From positions 1 to 6,638 of the forward strand of contig CAZMRK010000378.1 in assembly GCA_964568355.1 (NCBI GenBank): 6,638 bases of DNA, written 5' to 3'. Positions 4,876 through 6,638 of the stretch are shown piece by piece (the first letter of the stretch is position 1; the number at the start of each line of letters is the position of its first letter). A program made the position numbers and the translations under genes. The notes beneath the pieces are model-generated. The model made no database searches and was not told the DNA's origin. It worked only from the letters and a program-made list of their open reading frames with translations. Source of the stretch: JAJPJX01 sp964568355. GTDB lineage: Bacteria > Acidobacteriota > Terriglobia > Bryobacterales > Bryobacteraceae.

Positions 4876-6638
4876 ATGTTCAGACTTTCCCTCTGTGCGA
4901 TCGGAGCCGTGGCGTCGGCCATAGCCTTCGCCCCGCCCCCCTCCATCACAGTCCGGAAATCTCACGTGCGCTATGTCTCTGGGGGCAGCGCGTATGTGGA
5001 GGAGCTGTCGGAAGGCCGCTGGCTCGCCCGCTCCTGGGGCTTTGCGTCAGCCGATGTGCTTGCCCAGCAGGGGGAAAAGGATGCGTTTGAGCTTCGCATC
5101 AAGACGGCGCCTTCACCGTCATCCATTCCAGGCACACTGCTCTCTTCCGGCTGGACCTGGATCGCCAGCACGGAACCGCCGGAGGCGAAAGGCATACGCC
5201 ATCTGGCGATTGAGCTTCGGCATTCCAGCGAGCCGGTAGCGCTGCGCATTCACACCCTGCTGGATGGTACACCCGTTCTCACCCGTTGGCTGGAGATTCG
5301 CAACACCTCTGTGAAGCCCATCGCGCTTACTGCTGTGTCTCCCCTGGCAGGCAGGTTATGGACTGGAAAGGCGTCGTTCGCACTCGGCTATTCGACGCGA
5401 TCCGATATCACCTGGGAAGGTTGGTTCGGCTGGAAGGCACTCAGCCCGGGCGTTAACCTGATTCGCCAGGAGCACGGCCTGGCGTACGACCACCCGTATT
5501 TTCTTCTTCGCAACGAATCCAACGGAGAATATTTCTTCGGGCAATTGGAATGGCCCGTCAACCGCGTCTTCGAGTTCGAAAACGCCGACGGGCTTTCGTT
5601 CAAAGCCTCGCCCACCGCCGTAGCCGCCTTACGGGTCATTATGCCCGGCGAAACCGTCCGCACACCTGCCTTTCACCTGGGACACGTAAAAGGCGATTTC
5701 GACATCGCGGTTCAAGCGATGCACGATCATATCCGCCGGTCCGTGCGGCCGGATCTCAGGGTTGACCGGTCATACCGGGTGCAGTGCCTCATGCCGGAAG
5801 ACCAGCCCATGACGGTCTACCGGGGCAAGGAACATAACGAGGCAAATCTGAAGAAGTTTCTAGACGTGGCATCCGAGCTGGGCATCGAGCTCTTCATTTT
5901 GGACGGCCCGACATGGTGCACTTACTACGGAAATTGGCTGGTTCCGAAGCCGGAGAGCTTTCCCCACGGCCTGGCTCCGCTGGTGAACTACGCCCATAGC
6001 CGAAACATTCTGTTCGGTCTCTATGCAGAGCCGGAAGGCGGGCGCGATGGCTACAAAACGAAAGGCGGCCTTGGCATCGGGCCGTGGATGGAGAGCAAGG
6101 TCTTTCAGGAACATCCAGACTGGTTTGTGCAGGGCGTAGTCCTAAATCTATCCAATCCGCAGGCGGCTGCCTATCTGGAGTCTGAACTGTACCAGATTGT
6201 CGAACATTACGGGCTGGACTTGTATCGCCACGACTTCAACACGTTTCTGAAAGGTCAGGGCTCCGAATCTGAACGGGACGGCTACCTCGAGAATGACTAT
6301 TGGCGGCATTATGAAGCTTTGAATGCAATCTTTGAGCGCTTGCACAGGAAGTATCCCGAACTGATTCTGCAGCAGGCTTCCGCAGGAGGCACACGGCTGG
6401 ACCTGGGTACGGCGCGGCGCTTCCACGAGCAGTACACCAGCGACCGCACATCCTTCCCCTGGGCCTATCGCATGCTCTCCGGCATCAGCGTCTATCTGCC
6501 TCCGGAAATCCTGGTCACGCCGATTGGTATGGCGCCCCCGAAGGAGCGCCCCGACCTCGACACCATGCTGCGTGCCACCTACATGCTCGGGAACACTCCC
6601 ATGGTCTTCAACTCCCTCGTCCCGAAGTCACGCGAGGA
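4876..6638 (+). CDS. Secreted GH36-like glycosidase (alpha-galactosidase-like), 3' end outside window
   Basis: Runs open to the right edge (587 codons visible). A Sec signal peptide is clear: a short basic start, a hydrophobic core and likely cleavage after A15 or A17 (ASA or AIA), giving a periplasmic or extracellular enzyme. An N-terminal beta-sandwich covers roughly 25-280, followed by a (beta/alpha)8 barrel with GH36/melibiase landmarks: FILDGPTW (341-348), NWLVPKPESFPHGL, FGLYAEPE, nucleophile D453 in YRHDFN (450-455), ASAGGTRLDLG (501-511) and acid/base D523 in YTSDRT. The 70-residue spacing of the two aspartates equals that in bacterial GH36 alpha-galactosidases. Departures are notable: the usual DDGW is DGPTW, and the ExCxSGGGRxD block lacks its Glu (Q499) and Cys (A501). 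True alpha-galactosidase activity is therefore doubtful, and another alpha-glycoside is possible. The ATG at 4876 has only a weak GAAGA upstream; close spacing to the GH116-like gene implies co-transcription. Confidence 0.8.
   Translation, partial: MFRLSLCAIGAVASAIAFAPPPSITVRKSHVRYVSGGSAYVEELSEGRWLARSWGFASADVLAQQGEKDAFELRIKTAPSPSSIPGTLLSSGWTWIASTEPPEAKGIRHLAIELRHSSEPVALRIHTLLDGTPVLTRWLEIRNTSVKPIALTAVSPLAGRLWTGKASFALGYSTRSDITWEGWFGWKALSPGVNLIRQEHGLAYDHPYFLLRNESNGEYFFGQLEWPVNRVFEFENADGLSFKASPTAVAALRVIMPGETVRTPAFHLGHVKGDFDIAVQAMHDHIRRSVRPDLRVDRSYRVQCLMPEDQPMTVYRGKEHNEANLKKFLDVASELGIELFILDGPTWCTYYGNWLVPKPESFPHGLAPLVNYAHSRNILFGLYAEPEGGRDGYKTKGGLGIGPWMESKVFQEHPDWFVQGVVLNLSNPQAAAYLESELYQIVEHYGLDLYRHDFNTFLKGQGSESERDGYLENDYWRHYEALNAIFERLHRKYPELILQQASAGGTRLDLGTARRFHEQYTSDRTSFPWAYRMLSGISVYLPPEILVTPIGMAPPKERPDLDTMLRATYMLGNTPMVFNSLVPKSRE

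Noticed and set aside
1..6638. CRISPR arrays, insertion sequences, tRNA or rRNA genes
   Set aside because: No regularly spaced direct repeats, transposase motifs, terminal inverted repeats with target duplications, or conserved RNA gene sequences were seen; nearly all the window is explained by the four protein genes.

Overview
The window is a GC-rich (roughly 60% by eye) bacterial chromosomal segment that reads as part of a glycan or glycoside utilisation locus. It holds three complete genes and one gene cut off by the right edge: a RhaT-type sugar/proton symporter (minus strand), a cyclase-family metal hydrolase (plus), a Tat-exported GH116-like glycosidase (plus), and a secreted GH36-like glycosidase (plus, partial). 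The gene mix, a Tat leader of the type MDRREFFRRSAAG, non-ATG starts and sparse Shine-Dalgarno sequences suggest an acidobacterium of the Solibacter/Bryobacter type. That assignment is inferred from general resemblance and was not tested by a search.

Layout. Positions 1-178 lie downstream of the transporter and hold no convincing gene. The transporter (179-1210, minus, GTG start) diverges from the cyclase-family gene (1332-2246, plus, TTG start). The 121-base gap between them carries an operator-like palindrome close to the transporter start and two perfect inverted repeats in front of the cyclase gene. After a 105-base gap with a second copy of the operator and a possible promoter, the GH116-like gene (2352-4847) is followed 28 bases later by the GH36-like gene (4876 to beyond 6638). 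These two very probably form an operon.

How the parts fit. The strongest non-coding signal is a 19-base element, TAGGTTTAACGTTAWACTT. It occurs once on the minus strand just before the transporter start and once on the plus strand just before the GH116-like gene, with 18 of 19 bases identical and the same orientation toward each gene. Its core GTTTAACGTTAAAC is a CG-centred palindrome typical of LacI-family operators. It ties sugar import to extracytoplasmic glycoside cleavage under one local regulator, whose gene is not in the window. The inferred model is that two exported glycosidases release a monosaccharide in the periplasm and the RhaT-type symporter imports it. The cyclase-family enzyme may act on a non-sugar or lactone/amide part of the substrate.

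Most unusual points: five cysteines crowd around the predicted nucleophile of the GH116-like enzyme; the GH36-like enzyme keeps its catalytic aspartates but has lost residues expected for galactose recognition; and a kynurenine-formamidase-like fold is embedded in a sugar locus.
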